Shown piece by piece: positions 27,359 through 36,776 of a DNA stretch of 64,000 nt. The notes under the pieces were generated by a model. It was not told where the DNA came from. It did not search any database and saw only the letters and a program-made list of their open reading frames with translations. Origin of the DNA: Nocardiopsis sp. CNR-923 (GTDB taxonomy: Bacteria > Actinomycetota > Actinomycetes > Streptosporangiales > Streptosporangiaceae). Numbering within the stretch: position 1 is the first letter of the stretch; each line of letters starts with the position of its first letter. A program made the translations under genes and the position numbers. The stretch spans positions 62,001 through 126,000 of the forward strand of contig NZ_MKKC01000120.1 of NCBI RefSeq assembly GCF_001942255.1. Direction: 5' to 3'.

Positions 27359-27719
27359 ATAATGGGAAGGTGCCCGGTTCGCGAGTCCAACGGGGTCTGC
27401 GGGGATCCCGCGCGGACGGGCGCCGGGGAAGCACCGCCTCCGGCCGCGCCATGGTCGGTACCGTCCACCCCGGGCCTCGGGGTGTACGCTCGCCACGCCG
27501 GTACCGGCCTCGCCCGGTGCGGCCGGAGCGCCCCAGCCACACGACCTCGCGGGCTCGCCCCGCCGGTCTGGTGGCCTCGCCGGGGCCATCCACCCTCCCG
27601 TCTCCCTCCACCGCCCCTCAAGGGACGGGCCTTGGGGCGCGGCGTCTCCCTCTGGCGGACGCCTTCGGCTCGCTCTCGTACGGGCGCAGGGCTGATCGCG
27701 TGTCCGGGACCGCCCGGAG
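27359..27719. other. Non-coding stretch after the iron-regulated promoter
   Basis: 361 bases with no gene that I can support. Open frames on both strands have Arg/Pro/Ser-rich translations. A transcript from the iron-box promoter would cross it and run antisense into the 3' end of the PNP gene. Confidence 0.35.
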
Positions 27720-28543
27720 TCAGGCCCGGTCGAGGACCCGGTGCAGCAGTTCCCCCAGCGCCGCGCCCGGTGCCTGACAATCTCCAGCGCCTGGTCGGAC
27801 TCGAAGCGCTCCAGCACCGAGCCCACCGCGTCGTTGGTGATGATCGCCAGGCCCAGCACCTCCGCCCCCATCTCCACGGCGGCGATGGTCTCCAGGGCGA
27901 TCGACCGCCCCACCACGTCCGCCCCCGCCTGGCGGAGCAGCGCCAGTTCGGCGGGGGTCTGGAGCTGGGGGCCGACGGTGGAGACGTACACACCCTCCGC
28001 CAGCGACGGGTCGACGTCGTGGATGATCTCCCGCAGCCGCTGGCTGTAGGCGTTCGACAGGTCGACGAACCGCGCACCGGCCAGCGGTGAGCGCGCGGTG
28101 AGGTTGATGTGGTCGCGCACCACCACGGGCAGGCCCGGTGCGAAGTCGGCGCGCAGTGAACCGGCGGACCCGGTGAGGACGGCGAGCCCCGCTCCCGCGG
28201 ACAGGCCGGTGCGCACGGCGTGCGTGGCGCGCATGGGGTCGTGCGTCTCGTACTCGTGGACGCGTCCCATGAACACGATCACGCGCTTGTCGCCGACCCA
28301 CATGCTCCGGACCTTGCTGGAGTGTCCCTTGGCCGTGGGGGAGACGAAACCGGGCAGTTCGGTGACGTCGAACTCGATGTCGGACGCGCCGAGCGTGTCG
28401 ACCGCACCCGCCCAGCCGGAACCGAGCACCACCAGGGCGTCGAAGCTGTCGGCGCCGGCGCGGGACAACAACTCCCGTGCCGCCTCGGCCGCGAGGTCCT
28501 TGGCTCCGTCCGTTGTCTGGGACGCCTGCTCTGTTTCACTCAC
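27720..28543 (-). CDS. Purine nucleoside phosphorylase (PNP/MTAP trimeric class), frame broken near 27775
   Basis: About 274 residues from GTG 28543. Cleaves purine nucleosides with phosphate to free base and ribose 1-phosphate. Visible are the phosphate loop VVLGSGWAGAVD, GRVHEYETHDP, LTGSAGSLRADFAPG, the STVGPQLQTPAE ribose segment and LAIITNDAVGSV with the base-binding Asn/Asp. The last ~17 residues (GAALGELLHRVLDRA) are in another frame; one missing C near 27775 restores them. It acts after adenosine deaminase in salvage. The motif GRSIALETIAA replaces the common GMST-type segment, so substrate range could differ. Confidence 0.85.
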
Positions 28544-28938
28544 AAGTCGGATGCTACCGCTGTGTAGTCGGATTGTTCCGGAACGCAACGCAGTGTGTCC
28601 GCCGTGTGGAATGGGCGGGCGGACGCCCTCGGGGAGAAGGGGAATCAGGGGCGGACGGTGACGCCGGGAGCGCCCCGAGCCACCTCTCGCGGTGACCGTT
28701 TCGCACGCGCGAAGTGGTGTTCGTCCCATTCCCCGGGCCTGTGCGACGGCGCACGGGCTGTGAGGCGGGCCCCCGGGGCCCGCCGGGATCCGGGGGCCGG
28801 CGGAGTCTGCGGATTCCTCCGGCCGGCATGGACGACAATGGGAACCAGCGAAGAACCTGGTGGTGCCCCGCCATGCCCGAATTCCGGCCCGGACCGGGAA
28901 CGGGCGCCGCGGTCCAACCGAAGAGGGAGTGAAGCAGC
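28544..28938. other. Divergent promoter region between PNP and the LpdA-like gene
   Basis: 395 bases without a supported gene. It should hold both promoters. A segment near 28550-28580 is less GC-rich. No convincing operator was found. Confidence 0.35.
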
Positions 28939-30320
28939 GTGACGAAGGTCGTGATCATCGGTGGCGGACCCGGGGGCTATGAGGCGGCGCTGGTCGCGGC
29001 ACAGCTCGGCGCGGACGTGACGGTGGTGGAGCGCGACGGCATCGGCGGCGCCTGCGTCCTCACCGACTGCGTGCCCTCCAAGAGCCTCATCGCCACCTCC
29101 ACGCGGACCACCTACGTACGCGAGGCGGACGCCCTCGGCATCAACGTCCCCGAGATCCACGACGGCAAGGCGGAGGTGGAGGTCGACCCCGCCCGCATCA
29201 ACCCCCGGATCAAGGCCCTCGCCCGTGCCCAGTCCGACGACACCCGCGCTCGCCTGGTCAAGGAGGGCGTGCAGGTCGTGCTCGGTGAGGCGCGTCTGGT
29301 CGACCCGCACATCGTGGCCGTCGGCGACCAGCGGATCCGCGCGGACGTCATCCTCATCGCCACCGGCGCGCACCCCCGGGAGCTGCCCAGCGCCGAACCC
29401 GACGGCGAGCGCATCCTCACCTGGCGGCACCTTTACGACCTGGACGAACTCCCCGAGAAGCTCATCGTCGTCGCTCCGGCGTCACCGGCGCCGAGTTCGC
29501 CAGCGCCTACCAGTCCCTCGGTTCGGACGTCACCCTCGTCTCCTCCCGCGAGCACGTCATGCCCACCCAGGACGCCGATGCCGCCGAGGTCCTGGAGGAC
29601 GTGTTCATGCGACGCGGCATGACCGTCCTCAGCCAGACCCGCGCCGAGTCGGTGGTGCGCACCGCGGACGGCGTCCGGGTCACCCTCACCGACGGCCGGA
29701 CGGTCGACGGCAGCCACTGCCTGATGACGGTCGGCATGATCCCCAACACCGAGGGGCTCGGCCTGGAGGAGGCCGGCGTCCGGCTGGGGCAGGGCGGGTT
29801 CGTCGACGTCGACCGGGTCTCCCGCACCACCGTGCCGGGCGTGTACGCCGCCGGCGACTGCACCGGCGTCAACATGCTGGCCTCCGTCGCCGCCATGCAG
29901 GGGCGGATCGCCATGTGGCACGCGCTCGGCGAGGCCGTCGCCCCGCTGAAGCTGTCCACGGTCGCCTCCACCGTCTTCACCCACCCGGAGTTGGCGGCGG
30001 TCGGCGCCAGCGAGGACGACGTGCGCAGCGGGCGCATCGACGGCCGGGCGGTGACGCTCCCGCTCAACACCAACCCGCGCGCCAAGATGAACGAGGTCAA
30101 GGAGGGCTTCGTCAAGCTGATCTGCCGCCAGCACACGGGCATCGTGCTCGGCGGCGTCATCGTCGGCCCGCGCGCCAGCGAAATCATCCTGGCGGTGTCG
30201 GTCGCCGTCCAGCAGCGCCTGACCGTCGACGACCTCGCGCACACCTTCGCGGTGTACCCGTCGCTGTCGGGCAGCGTCACCGAGGCGGCGCGGTCACTGA
30301 TGCTCGCCTCCCCGGAGTAG
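28939..30320 (+). CDS. LpdA-like NAD(P)H quinone reductase (flavoprotein disulfide reductase family), frame broken near 29473
   Basis: About 460 residues once joined. The FAD motif VVIIGGGPGGYEAALVAAQL begins it, followed by GIGGACVLTDCVPSK. The NAD-binding loop is split by the break: LIVV then, in the next frame, GSGVTGAEFASAYQSLGSDV. TVPGVYAAGDCTGVNML is the second FAD motif. The C-terminal dimer domain reads HTFAVYPSLSGSVTEA, in which the catalytic His-x-His-Pro of true dihydrolipoamide dehydrogenase is absent. That pattern matches actinobacterial LpdA quinone reductases. Both Cys of the CxxxxC pair are present. One missing G near 29473 explains the break. Confidence 0.8.
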
Positions 30321-30457
30321 GAACCCGCGGGTCCCGGGCCGGGAGGGGCGCGCCGGGCGTCGGGCCGAGAACGCCGACGGCGGGTCCCCGGGAGCCGCGG
30401 GCCGGGAGATCGCCCCGTTTACTCCGATCTCACGGTGGAGGGGGTAGTGTCTGGGGG

Positions 30458-30829
30458 GTGATCTGTCCCAAGTGCCAGAGCCCCATGCGTACCTACGACC
30501 GACAGGGCGTCCACATCGACCGGTGTGACGTCTGCCAGGGCATCTTCCTGGACCGGGGTGAGCTGGAGAGCATCATCGCGGCCGAGCAGCGCCACTACTC
30601 GGCGCCCCCTCCGCCGGATCCGAGCGCCCCCCAGCCCGGTTACCAGCAGGCCCCGCCGCGCTCCTACCCGCAGGCTCCGCCCCCGGGGTACCACCAGGGC
30701 GGCTACGCCGACTCCCCGCGCGGGTACGGCGGCTACCGCGACTCGCCGCGCGGGTACGGCGGCTACCGGGACTCTCCCAAGCCCTACCGCGGCCGTAGGA
30801 AGAGCTTCCTGGAAGAGCTGTTCGACTGA
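30458..30829 (+). CDS. Zinc-ribbon protein (zf-TFIIB type) with Gly-Tyr repeats
   Basis: 123 residues from GTG 30458. Residues 2-33 are a compact zinc ribbon: ICPKCQSPM and DRCDVCQGIFLDRGELE. The middle is Pro/Gln/Tyr-rich, and DSPRGYGGYR is repeated twice before a basic tail RRKSFLEELFD. The same architecture is common in actinomycetes, without a known function. The frame continues 8 bases before the nucleotide-kinase gene, so the two are likely co-transcribed. Confidence 0.75.
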   Translation: MICPKCQSPMRTYDRQGVHIDRCDVCQGIFLDRGELESIIAAEQRHYSAPPPPDPSAPQPGYQQAPPRSYPQAPPPGYHQGGYADSPRGYGGYRDSPRGYGGYRDSPKPYRGRRKSFLEELFD

Positions 30830-30836
30830 GCCGCAC

Positions 30837-31475
30837 GTGCATCCGCTGATCTGCACGCGGTGCGGGGAACTGGACGAGAACCCGGACACCGGCGCGGGAC
30901 CGTCCGTGCTGCGCTGTGCCTCCTGCGGCCAGACCCGGCCGTTCGCGCGCCTGCCGCTGTACTGCGTGTCGGGTCCGAGCGGCACCGGGAAGTCCACCAT
31001 CGCCGGGATGCTGCTCGAACGGCTCAGTGACCGCTTCGTCGTGCTCGAACAGGACCTGCTGTGGGTGGGCGGTCTACGCGACCCCACCGAGCACCATCGC
31101 CTGTTCCGCTCTACCTGGCTGCGCACCGCGGCCATGGTGCAGCAGAACGGGCGTCCGGTCGTGCTCTGCGGGACCGTGGTGCCCCCGGAGTTCGAGCCCC
31201 TCCCGGAGCGCGCGCTGTTCTCCGCCATCCATTACCTGGCGCTGACCTGCGACGCCGACGTGCTCGCCGACCGGTTGCGCGCCCGCCCCGCCTGGCGGGA
31301 GTGGGACGAGGAGCGGATCGAGGAGACTCTCGACTTCGCCGCGTGGGTGGCGTGGGAGGGGCCCCGCCTCGACCCGCCGCTGACCCTCGTCGACACCACC
31401 GGGGCCGAACCGGCACAGACAGCCGACACGGTGTGCCGGTGGGTCCAGGAGCTGCACGCGCGCTCCGCGGCCTGA
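30837..31475 (+). CDS. P-loop nucleotide kinase-like protein with N-terminal zinc ribbon
   Basis: 212 residues. Two CxxC pairs at the start (CTRCGELDEN and RCASCGQTRPF) suggest a zinc ribbon. The Walker A motif CVSGPSGTGKSTIAGMLLE lies near residue 45. A possible substrate region LRARPAWREWDEERIEETL follows, and DTTGAEPAQTADTV sits near the C-terminus, as in small AAA/shikimate-kinase-like kinases. Substrate unknown. It follows the zinc-ribbon gene by 7 bases, and both carry metal-binding ribbons. Confidence 0.7.
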   Translation: MHPLICTRCGELDENPDTGAGPSVLRCASCGQTRPFARLPLYCVSGPSGTGKSTIAGMLLERLSDRFVVLEQDLLWVGGLRDPTEHHRLFRSTWLRTAAMVQQNGRPVVLCGTVVPPEFEPLPERALFSAIHYLALTCDADVLADRLRARPAWREWDEERIEETLDFAAWVAWEGPRLDPPLTLVDTTGAEPAQTADTVCRWVQELHARSAA

Positions 31476-31501
31476 CGCCGTCCCATCGCCGGTCGCACGC
31501 C

Positions 31502-31554
31502 CCGCGAACGCGGACGTCCCGGGCCAGCGTGCCCGGGACCGTCCGCGTTCGCGG
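31502..31554. terminator. Bidirectional terminator between convergent genes
   Basis: CCGCGAACGCGGAC (31502-31515) pairs exactly with GTCCGCGTTCGCGG (31541-31554), with an inner GTCCCGGG / CCCGGGAC pair. It separates the kinase gene from the membrane protein gene. Confidence 0.65.
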
Positions 31555-31562
31555 TGGAAACC

Positions 31563-32851
31563 TCAGAAGTCGAAACCGCCGAAGTCGCCTCCGCCGCCGA
31601 AGTCCCCTCCGAAGTCGCCGCCGCCGAAGTCCCCGCCACCGGGTCCCCGGCGTCGCCGACGTCACCGGCGCCCATCATGCCGCCGCCCAGCATCGACCCC
31701 ATCATGGAGCCCATCATCATGCCGGTGAACATGCCCATCATCATGTCCATGCCGAAGTAGCCGCCGGCGTAGGGCGAGTAGGCCGGGCCCGCGTCGTAGT
31801 ACGGGCGGCGTTCGCCGTCGACCTCGACCAGGCGCACGTCCGGCTGCCCACCGGTCCGCACGGCCTGCGCGCACGCGGGGCAGGCGGTGACCGACCGGGG
31901 CGAGCCGCCGGGCGGGGCCCACATGACGTCCTCGGAGGACGGGCCGTGCTGCGGGTTGAAGAAGCAGGGGCCGCGGCGCTCGGGCACCGGCGCCCCGCTC
32001 ATCCGCGCCCGGGTCGCGCTCATGTAGTAGCGGCCGTCCTCCAGGGCGCTGGTGACCATGCGCACCTGGTCGGGCTCGGAGATGGTGTCGAGCAGGGACT
32101 TGGCCTGGTCGTAGGAGTCGATCGCGCGCGTGTAGTCGGCGCGGGTGGCGTCGTCGACCGCGGTCAGGTCGATCTCCAGGCCCGCCACGTCCTCACCGAG
32201 CCGGACGACGTCCTCTGTGGCCATCTGCCGGATCTCGGCGAGCTGCTTGGCCTTCTTGGCCGCGCGCTTCCTGCGGCTGTTGTAGACGAACCAGCCGCCC
32301 GCGGCGACGACGAGCACCAGGAGGGCGAGCAGGACCAGGGCCGAACCCCCTCCGCCGCCGGACGCGGCGCCGGACTCCACGCTCTCGGCGGCGTCGGGCA
32401 CGGCCGTGAGCGTGTCGATCTGGTTTCCCGCGCCCTCGGCGAGCGCGATCTCCCGGATCGCCTCGGTGTCCTCGATGTTCGGGGACGTCACCAGGAAGGC
32501 GTCGGATCCGGCCAGGACGCCGTAGGCTCCGTCGCCGACCTCGGCCATCACGGGCTCCATGACGGCGTCGACGCCGGCGTTGGACCCGGCCGCCCCCGTC
32601 GGGAGGACCACGTAGTAGACGGGCACGTCGGACCCGGCCGCGGCCGTTTCCAGGGCGGCCTCGTCGGCGGCCGGGATCTGGTCGATGCTCGGGTCGATGT
32701 AGACGCCGTCGCCCTCCAACTCGTCGACGACGGCCTGGGTGTCGGGGAGTTCGGGTGCGGTGTCGGCCGCGGCGGGCATCGCCGAGGCGGTCACGACCGC
32801 CGCCGCGAGTCCGGCGGTCAGGACTGTGGGTGTTGCCAAGCGGCGCAGCAT
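31563..32851 (-). CDS. Exported/membrane protein with Met-rich and Gly-Asp-Phe tail, frame broken near 31640
   Basis: About 429 residues. A signal peptide (TPTVLTAGLAAAVVTASAMPAAA) leads to an extracellular ~140-residue domain with VYIDPSIDQIPAADEAAL and VPVYYVVLP, resembling actinobacterial TPM-like domains. One TM helix (ALVLLALLVLVVAAGGWFVY) is followed by a basic coiled-coil-like stretch. Later come CPACAQAV and a Met-rich run (about 13 Met in 34 residues, e.g. GMDMMMGMFTGMMMGSMMG). A missing base near 31640 hides a tail of repeated GGGDFGG units ending at TGA 31563. Function unknown; the domain assignment is tentative. Confidence 0.6.
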
Positions 32852-32951
32852 GTCGTTCCTCTCGCCTCCGTCACTAGCTGGGACGAACGGGGTGCCCGCT
32901 CAGTTCCCGCCGCGTCCACGGTCTCACCGTGTCCCCCTCCCCACAACGCGG

Positions 32952-32984
32952 CGCGGCCCGCCGGATCGTCTCCGGCGGGCCGCG
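32952..32984. terminator. Terminator of the DAACS transporter gene
   Basis: A perfect 14-bp stem (CGCGGCCCGCCGGA / TCCGGCGGGCCGCG) with a 5-base loop lies 18 bases after the transporter stop on the minus strand. Confidence 0.7.
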
Positions 32985-33001
32985 GTCGGTTAGGGCGGGG
33001 G

Positions 33002-34441
33002 TCAGGACCTGGCGGCGGGCTCGGCGTCCCGTTCGGCCGTCTCCGAGGCCCCGTCCTCGCCCCGCGCCCCGAGGGGCTGGGCGGGCTCCTCGTCCAGCGG
33101 AACGAATCCGCTGGAGCCGCGCGGAGCGCGGTAGCGCGTCACGTCCAGGATGCCCTCGCGCTTGGCGACGATCGCCGGGACGAACGCCTGACCGGCCACG
33201 TTGGTGGCGGTGCGGCCCATGTCCAGGATCGGGTCGACCGCGAGGAGCAGGCCGACTCCCTCCAGGGGCAGACCCACCGTGGACAGGGTCAGGGTGAGCA
33301 TCACGGTCGCGCCGGTGGTGCCCGCGGTCGCGGCCGAGCCGATCACCGAGACGAACACGATGAGCAGGTAGTCGGTGACGCCCAGGTCGATCCCGAAGAA
33401 CTGGGCGACGAAGATCGCCGAGATCGCCGGGTAGATCGCGGCGCAGCCGTCCATCTTGGTGGTGGCGCCGAACGGCACGGCGAACGCGGAGTAGTGGCGC
33501 GGAACGCCGAGGTTCTGCTCGGCGACCCGCTGGGTGACGGGCAGGGTGCCCATCGACGAGCGGGAGACGAAGCCGAGCTGCACGGCGGGCCACACGCCCG
33601 TGAAGTACTTGACCGGCGACAGGCCGTGCAGGCGGGCCAGCACCGGGTAGACGACGAACACCACCAGCGCCAGGCCGACGTAGATCGCCGCCGTGAACTT
33701 GCCGAGCGCGCCGATGGTGGTCCAGCCGTAGCTGTAGACCGCGTTGCCCAGGAGGCCGACGGTGCCGATCGGGGCGAGTCGGATGACCCACCACAGGGCC
33801 TTGAGCACCACGTCCAGGGCGGAGGCGGTGAAGTTGATGAACGGCTCGGCGGACTTGCCGACCTTCACCGCCGCGATGCCGAGGACCACGGCGATCACGA
33901 TGAGCTGGAGGGCGTTGAACGACAGCGACGTGCTCAGCGAGCCGTCGTCGGCCTGGGAGGTGCTCGCGGCCAGACCGAGGAAGTTGGCCGGGACGATGCT
34001 CTCGATGAACGCGATCCAGGAGCCGTGGGTGGTGGGCTCGGCGGCGGTCGACGCGTCCACGCCGCTGTTCAGGCCCGGCCGGAAGACCAGTCCGAGCGTG
34101 ATGCCGATCGCGACGGCGATCAGCGCGGTGATCGCGAACCACAGCAGCGTCTGCCCGGCGAGGCGGGCCGCGTTGGTGACGTTGCGCAGGTTGGCGATCG
34201 AGGAGATGACGGCCAGGACGATCAGCGGCGGCACGATCGTGCGCAGCAGCGTCACGAAGATCGAGCCGACGGTGTCCAGGGTGGTGGCGAGCCAGTTCGG
34301 GTCGCCGTCGCCGGTGGCGCCGAGCTGGAGGGCGACGACGCCGAGGGCGAGGCCGAGGACCAGACCGGCCAGGACCTGGACGGAGAAGGGGATGCGTACG
34401 AACGGATTTCGCGAACGTGCGGTGGCACTCTGCGAGGACAC
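33002..34441 (-). CDS. DAACS-family dicarboxylate/amino-acid:cation symporter, possibly a cystine transporter
   Basis: 479 residues with 8 TM segments and two re-entrant loops. Family motifs: the serine-rich loop LGFVSRSSMGTLPVTQRV, the NMDGT-like site FGATTKMDGCAA, and VDPILDMGRTATNVAGQ near the C-terminus. The GTG at 34441 has GGAG eight bases upstream. The family covers glutamate, aspartate, C4-dicarboxylate and L-cystine (TcyP) carriers. A leader peptide with three Cys codons lies upstream on the same strand (34595-34669), which argues for cyst(e)ine as substrate or signal (inference). Confidence 0.85.
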   Translation of the reverse strand: MSSQSATARSRNPFVRIPFSVQVLAGLVLGLALGVVALQLGATGDGDPNWLATTLDTVGSIFVTLLRTIVPPLIVLAVISSIANLRNVTNAARLAGQTLLWFAITALIAVAIGITLGLVFRPGLNSGVDASTAAEPTTHGSWIAFIESIVPANFLGLAASTSQADDGSLSTSLSFNALQLIVIAVVLGIAAVKVGKSAEPFINFTASALDVVLKALWWVIRLAPIGTVGLLGNAVYSYGWTTIGALGKFTAAIYVGLALVVFVVYPVLARLHGLSPVKYFTGVWPAVQLGFVSRSSMGTLPVTQRVAEQNLGVPRHYSAFAVPFGATTKMDGCAAIYPAISAIFVAQFFGIDLGVTDYLLIVFVSVIGSAATAGTTGATVMLTLTLSTVGLPLEGVGLLLAVDPILDMGRTATNVAGQAFVPAIVAKREGILDVTRYRAPRGSSGFVPLDEEPAQPLGARGEDGASETAERDAEPAARS

Positions 34442-34528
34442 GGAGGTGACTCCAGAAGGGTGGCGATGACAGCCGAGGACGTGCGGCGGCACGGTGGGCG
34501 CCGCCGAGTTCGGCTACGGGGCAAGGGG

Positions 34529-34590
34529 GTGTCACCGGCAGGGGGGTGACACACGGTGGGGTGCGCGGCGCGCGCCTCGGCGGGCGCGCG
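34529..34590 (-). promoter_or_regulatory. Two attenuator-like hairpins between leader and transporter
   Basis: In transcription order: CGCGCGCC-tcggcg-GGCGCGCG type stem at 34569-34590, then GTGTCACC / GGTGACAC at 34529-34552, both with 8 perfect base pairs. They begin 4 bases after the leader stop, the position expected for ribosome-controlled attenuation. Confidence 0.5.
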
Positions 34591-34594
34591 TGAA

Positions 34595-34669
34595 CTAGCT
34601 ACACGCCTGACAGCCGCGGCGGCACAGGTCGATGTGCCACCGTCGCGTCAGTCCCCAGATGTTCGTCAC
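34595..34669 (-). CDS. Cysteine-rich leader peptide (24 residues)
   Basis: Reads from GTG 34669 to TAG and contains LTRRWHIDLCRRGCQAC, then Ser and stop. The [R]R[WH]HIDLCR core is the hallmark of actinobacterial attenuation leader peptides found before sulfur and amino-acid genes. Three Cys codons near the end let ribosome stalling report Cys-tRNA levels. The next gene on this strand is the DAACS transporter. It is too short for routine gene calling. Confidence 0.65.
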   Translation of the reverse strand: MTNIWGLTRRWHIDLCRRGCQACS

Positions 34670-34881
34670 GGTCAAGGACAATATCCCCTACGCCTTACTT
34701 ATTCCATACATGTCATGGGATGAATCCCGCGTGGTCCTGTCTGGATCGCCCGAGTCCAGGGGGCTCCGTCGCGGGGAGAGCGGGGGAGTGCGGCGAGGAT
34801 CACGCCGGGCGTCAGGGTCGGATGAGACAAACCAGGAAAGCACCGTACTGTCTTTCGACAAGTAGGGACACGACACAGACG

Positions 34882-34908
34882 GGGAGGCACCGATCCGGTG
34901 CCTCCCCC
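34882..34908. terminator. Terminator after the acyl-CoA carboxylase alpha gene
   Basis: A perfect 12-bp stem GGGGAGGCACCG / CGGTGCCTCCCC with a 3-base loop, 20 bases past the accA-type stop on the minus strand. Confidence 0.75.
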
Positions 34909-34928
34909 TGCCGTGCGGGCGGCGCGCC

Positions 34929-36695
34929 CTACGCGTCCTTGATCTCGCAGACCACCGCGCCGTTGGCCACGGTCTCACCCGCGGCGAGCGTCAACCCGGT
35001 CACCGTCCCGGCCTTGTGCGCGTTCAGCGGCTGCTCCATCTTCATCGCCTCGATGACCACCACCGGGTCGCCCTCCGCGACGGCCTGGCCCTCCTCGGCC
35101 ACCAGCTTGACCACCGTGCCCTGCATCGGCGACACCAGCGCGTCCCCGCCGACCGCGGCCGAACCGCCGCCGGCGCGCGCCGACCGCTTCTTCCTCGCGG
35201 GGACCGTGCCCCGCCCCGCCGCCGGGGCCGCGCCCAGACCGGCGGGCAGCACCACGTCGATCCGCTTGCCGCCGACCTCCACGGTCACCGTCTCGCGCTC
35301 GACGGCCGCAGCCGTGCCCGGCGCGCCCGCCCACGGCTCGATCCGGTTGTCGAACTCCGTCTCGATCCACCGCGTGTACACCCCGAACGGCTGTTCCGCG
35401 TCGGCAGGAGCGAACGCCGGGTCGGCCACCACCGCCTGGTGGAACGGGATCACCGTCGGCATCCCGCCGACCGTGAACTCCGCCAGCGCCCGCCTGGAGC
35501 GGGCCAGCGCCTCCTGCCGGGTCCGCCCCGTCACGATCAGCTTGGCGACCATCGAGTCGAACGCCTGCGGCACCGTGAACCCGGCCTCGCACCCGGTGTC
35601 CACGCGCACGCCGGGACCGCCCGGCAGGGACAGATCGGTGATCGTCCCCGGGGCGGGCATGAAGCCCCGACCCGCGTCCTCGGCGTTGATCCGGAACTCG
35701 AACGAGTGGCCGCGGACCTCCGGGTCGCCGTACCCCAGCTCCTCGCCGTCGGCCACCCGGAACATCTCCCGTACCAGGTCGATGCCGGTGACCTCCTCGC
35801 TCACCGGGTGCTCCACCTGAAGCCGGGTGTTGACCTCCAGGAACGAGATGGTCCCGTCGACGCCGACCAGGAACTCGCACGTCCCGGCGCCCACGTACCC
35901 GGCCTCCTTGAGGATGGCCTTGGACGCCCCGTACAGCCGCTCCATCTGGTCCTGGGACAGGAACGGCGCCGGAGCCTCCTCCACCAGCTTCTGGTGGCGG
36001 CGCTGGAGCGAGCAGTCACGGGTGGAGACCACCACGACGTTGCCGTGCGAGTCGGCCAGGCACTGGGTCTCCACGTGGCGGGGTTTGTCCAGGTAGCGCT
36101 CGACGAAGCACTCGCCGCGCCCGAACGCGGTGACCGCCTCGCGCACGGCGGACTCGTAGGCGTCGGCCACCGCGTCCAGGGTGTGGGCGACCTTCAGCCC
36201 GCGCCCGCCGCCGCCGAAAGCGGCCTTGATCGCGATGGGCAGGCCGTGCTCCTCGGCGAAGGCCACGACCTCCTCGGCGCCGGAGACCGGTTCCGGGGTG
36301 CCGGCCACGAGCGGGGCGCCGACCTTCTGCGCGATGTGGCGGGCCTGGACCTTGTCGCCCAGGGCGGTGATCGCCGAGGGCGGCGGGCCGATCCAGGTCA
36401 GCCCCGCGTCGATGACCGCCTGGGCGAACTCTGCGTTCTCGGCGAGGAACCCGTACCCGGGGTGGACGGCGTCGGCGCCGGACTCTGCGGCCACGGCCAG
36501 GAGTTTGGCGATGTCCAGGTAGGAGTCGGCGGGGGTCGACCCGCCCAGGGAATGGGCTTCGTCGGCGATCTTGACGTGCAGCGCGTCCAGGTCGGGCTCG
36601 GCGTACACGGCGACGCTGGCCAGACCGGCGTCGCGGCACGCGCGGGCGACGCGCACGGCGATCTCGCCGCGGTTGGCGATCAGAACTTTACGCAC
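34929..36695 (-). CDS. Acyl-CoA carboxylase alpha subunit (biotin carboxylase + biotin carrier)
   Basis: 588 residues. The biotin carboxylase half shows VLIANRGEIAVRVARAC, the ATP-grasp loop FGGGGRGLKVAH, RDCSLQRRHQKLVEEAPAP and EVNTRLQVEHPVSEEVTG. The C-terminal carrier domain carries the biotinylated Lys in EAMKMEQPLNAHKAG. It carboxylates biotin with ATP and bicarbonate for acetyl- or propionyl-CoA carboxylation. AGGAGGATTTCCCACC precedes GTG 36695. The epsilon and beta genes lie upstream on the same strand, and BirA, which attaches biotin, is at 42803. Confidence 0.93.
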   Translation of the reverse strand: MRKVLIANRGEIAVRVARACRDAGLASVAVYAEPDLDALHVKIADEAHSLGGSTPADSYLDIAKLLAVAAESGADAVHPGYGFLAENAEFAQAVIDAGLTWIGPPPSAITALGDKVQARHIAQKVGAPLVAGTPEPVSGAEEVVAFAEEHGLPIAIKAAFGGGGRGLKVAHTLDAVADAYESAVREAVTAFGRGECFVERYLDKPRHVETQCLADSHGNVVVVSTRDCSLQRRHQKLVEEAPAPFLSQDQMERLYGASKAILKEAGYVGAGTCEFLVGVDGTISFLEVNTRLQVEHPVSEEVTGIDLVREMFRVADGEELGYGDPEVRGHSFEFRINAEDAGRGFMPAPGTITDLSLPGGPGVRVDTGCEAGFTVPQAFDSMVAKLIVTGRTRQEALARSRRALAEFTVGGMPTVIPFHQAVVADPAFAPADAEQPFGVYTRWIETEFDNRIEPWAGAPGTAAAVERETVTVEVGGKRIDVVLPAGLGAAPAAGRGTVPARKKRSARAGGGSAAVGGDALVSPMQGTVVKLVAEEGQAVAEGDPVVVIEAMKMEQPLNAHKAGTVTGLTLAAGETVANGAVVCEIKDA

Positions 36696-36776
36696 GGTGG
36701 GAAATCCTCCTGCTGTGGCACGGAGCTGGAGAGCGCCGTCCGCTCAACGGAAATTCTACGAATCGTGGCGACGGGG

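Noticed and set aside
26465..28729. A 754-residue minus-strand protein that includes PNP
   Set aside because: Only 28543 to ~27775 has PNP sense. The rest is antisense to the add-PH genes and its composition is non-coding.
31061..34549. A 1162-residue plus-strand open frame
   Set aside because: It is the antisense of the membrane protein and DAACS genes, His/Gln/Gly-rich as expected for such shadows in high-GC DNA.
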